Origin: Anaerolineaceae bacterium
Lineage (GTDB): Bacteria > Chloroflexota > Anaerolineae > Anaerolineales > Anaerolineaceae
NCBI GenBank assembly: GCA_028714615.1
Contig: JAQTMA010000238.1
Location: 1-6,117 of the forward strand
Length of the DNA: 6,117 nucleotides
Reading direction: 5' to 3'
The notes below the pieces were generated by a model. That model ran no database searches. It was not told the DNA's origin and was given only the letters and a program-made list of their open reading frames with translations. Positions 5,839 to 6,117 of the stretch are shown in pieces. How positions within the stretch are numbered: the first letter of the stretch is position 1; the number at the start of each line of letters is the position of its first letter. A program made the translations under genes and the position numbers.

Positions 5839-5984
5839 ATGAAGGGACCATTCACCCGCATTTTCCATTCCGGCTTGATCTTGTTCCTGCTGGTCCTCCT
5901 CGGGTCCCCCCCCCGGTCAGGGTAAAGGCACAGATTGACCTAGCAGATATCCCACCGGTGTATTTGCCGTTGGTTCTGAATAAT
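5839..5984 (+). pseudogene. Secreted-protein N-terminus, frameshifted at a run of nine C
   Basis: ATG 5839 follows a strong AAAGGGG site (5827-5833) with a 5-nt gap. The encoded start has a positive n-region (MKGPFTR) and a hydrophobic core ([10 protein letters not shown]). In the original frame it ends at TAA 5923-5925 after 28 residues. The stretch 5906-5914 is nine C. With one more C, or a -1 slip, the frame continues as [20 protein letters not shown], then LPLVLNN. That gives a plausible signal peptidase site (V-K-A before Gln) and a 'VYLPLVLNN' motif of a kind common just after the signal peptide of Chloroflexota secreted proteins. The break may be a sequencing or assembly indel, a true mutation, or a slippage site. 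The mature protein cannot be identified because the frame then runs into foreign-looking sequence at about 5985. Confidence 0.5.
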
Positions 5985-6117
5985 TTCGATGCGGCCCGCG
6001 AGGCCGTCGCGCGGGCTCACCGGGGCGAGGGACCCACCCTCATTGAAGCCGTGACCTACCGCTGGCGGGGCCATTCCAAGAGCGACGCCAACCGCTACCG
6101 CACCAAAGACGAGATTG
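5985..6117 (+). pseudogene. Fragment of pyruvate-dehydrogenase-type E1 alpha subunit, C-terminal region
   Basis: The frame starting TTC 5985 reads [20 protein letters not shown], then [20 protein letters not shown] and KDEI, and runs off the window. The 'GPTLIEA.TYR..GHS..D...YR' pattern is a hallmark of the C-terminal half of thiamine-diphosphate-dependent 2-oxo-acid dehydrogenase E1 alpha subunits (PDHA/AcoA type). The ThDP-binding and upstream two-thirds of such a subunit are absent. In their place sits the start of an unrelated secreted protein in the same frame. The sequence becomes visibly GC-richer from about 5990. The likely explanations are a recombined, non-functional fusion or a misjoined assembly. 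It is not expected to be a working enzyme as shown. Confidence 0.6.

Noticed and set aside
5628..5861. Reverse-strand open frame of 77 codons
   Set aside because: No family features are visible, and it covers the candidate promoter and RBS of the forward gene at 5839.
1..6117. CRISPR arrays, tRNA or rRNA genes, insertion sequences, long repeats
   Set aside because: Reading both strands showed no regularly spaced repeats, tRNA-like cloverleaf, transposase motifs or terminal inverted repeats.

Overview
The window carries a one-directional (+ strand) sugar-acid catabolism cluster of eight genes from the left edge to about 5298. A gene-poor, visibly damaged or chimeric right end follows, from about 5299 to 6117. 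The protein sequences suggest a Chloroflexota bacterium, probably Anaerolineae-like. This rests on the overall character of the enzymes, a secreted-protein start carrying the 'YLPLVLNN' type of motif common in that phylum, and a decayed family B DNA polymerase C-terminus resembling those of the phylum. It is recognition from memory, not a database result.

Left part: the C-terminus of an enolase-superfamily sugar-acid dehydratase (1-314) is followed by a cyclase-family metal hydrolase (349-1044). A 2-keto-3-deoxygluconate kinase homologue (1041-2063) overlaps the hydrolase gene by 4 nt. A hairpin-bearing spacer leads to a KDPG-aldolase homologue (2158-2835), and 10 nt later comes a sugar-phosphate isomerase/epimerase-type TIM barrel (2846-3670). 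Then come a YhcH/DUF386 cupin-like protein (3752-4216), a YjbQ/UPF0047 protein (4268-4684) and a HAD-superfamily-like protein (about 4690-5298). Gaps of at most about 95 nt, plus one overlap, suggest one transcription unit that begins upstream of the window. No transporter or regulator gene is visible.

Read conventionally, the genes form a dehydratase -> KDG kinase -> KDPG aldolase route that turns a sugar acid into pyruvate and a triose phosphate. The epimerase, cyclase and DUF386 proteins would prepare the substrate as isomers, lactones or anomers. The most striking observation argues against this simple reading. The kinase has lost the key residues of both PfkB signatures, including the catalytic Asp (Ala281), while its frame and the rest of its fold remain intact. 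The adjacent aldolase keeps its Schiff-base Lys137 and Glu48 but differs at loops that normally hold the phosphate. The HAD protein has Arg where the nucleophilic Asp should be. The cluster may therefore run a modified, perhaps non-phosphorylative, route, or carry pseudoenzymes.

Right part: 5299-5838 has no intact gene. It holds a frameshifted, stop-containing remnant resembling the C-terminus of a family B DNA polymerase and a possible extended -10 promoter. At 5839 a secreted protein starts with a good RBS and signal peptide, but it is thrown out of frame at a run of nine C. Restoring the frame leads into GC-rich sequence matching the C-terminal part of a pyruvate-dehydrogenase E1-alpha subunit, which continues off the window. 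This end is either a rearranged, pseudogenised segment or an assembly chimera.
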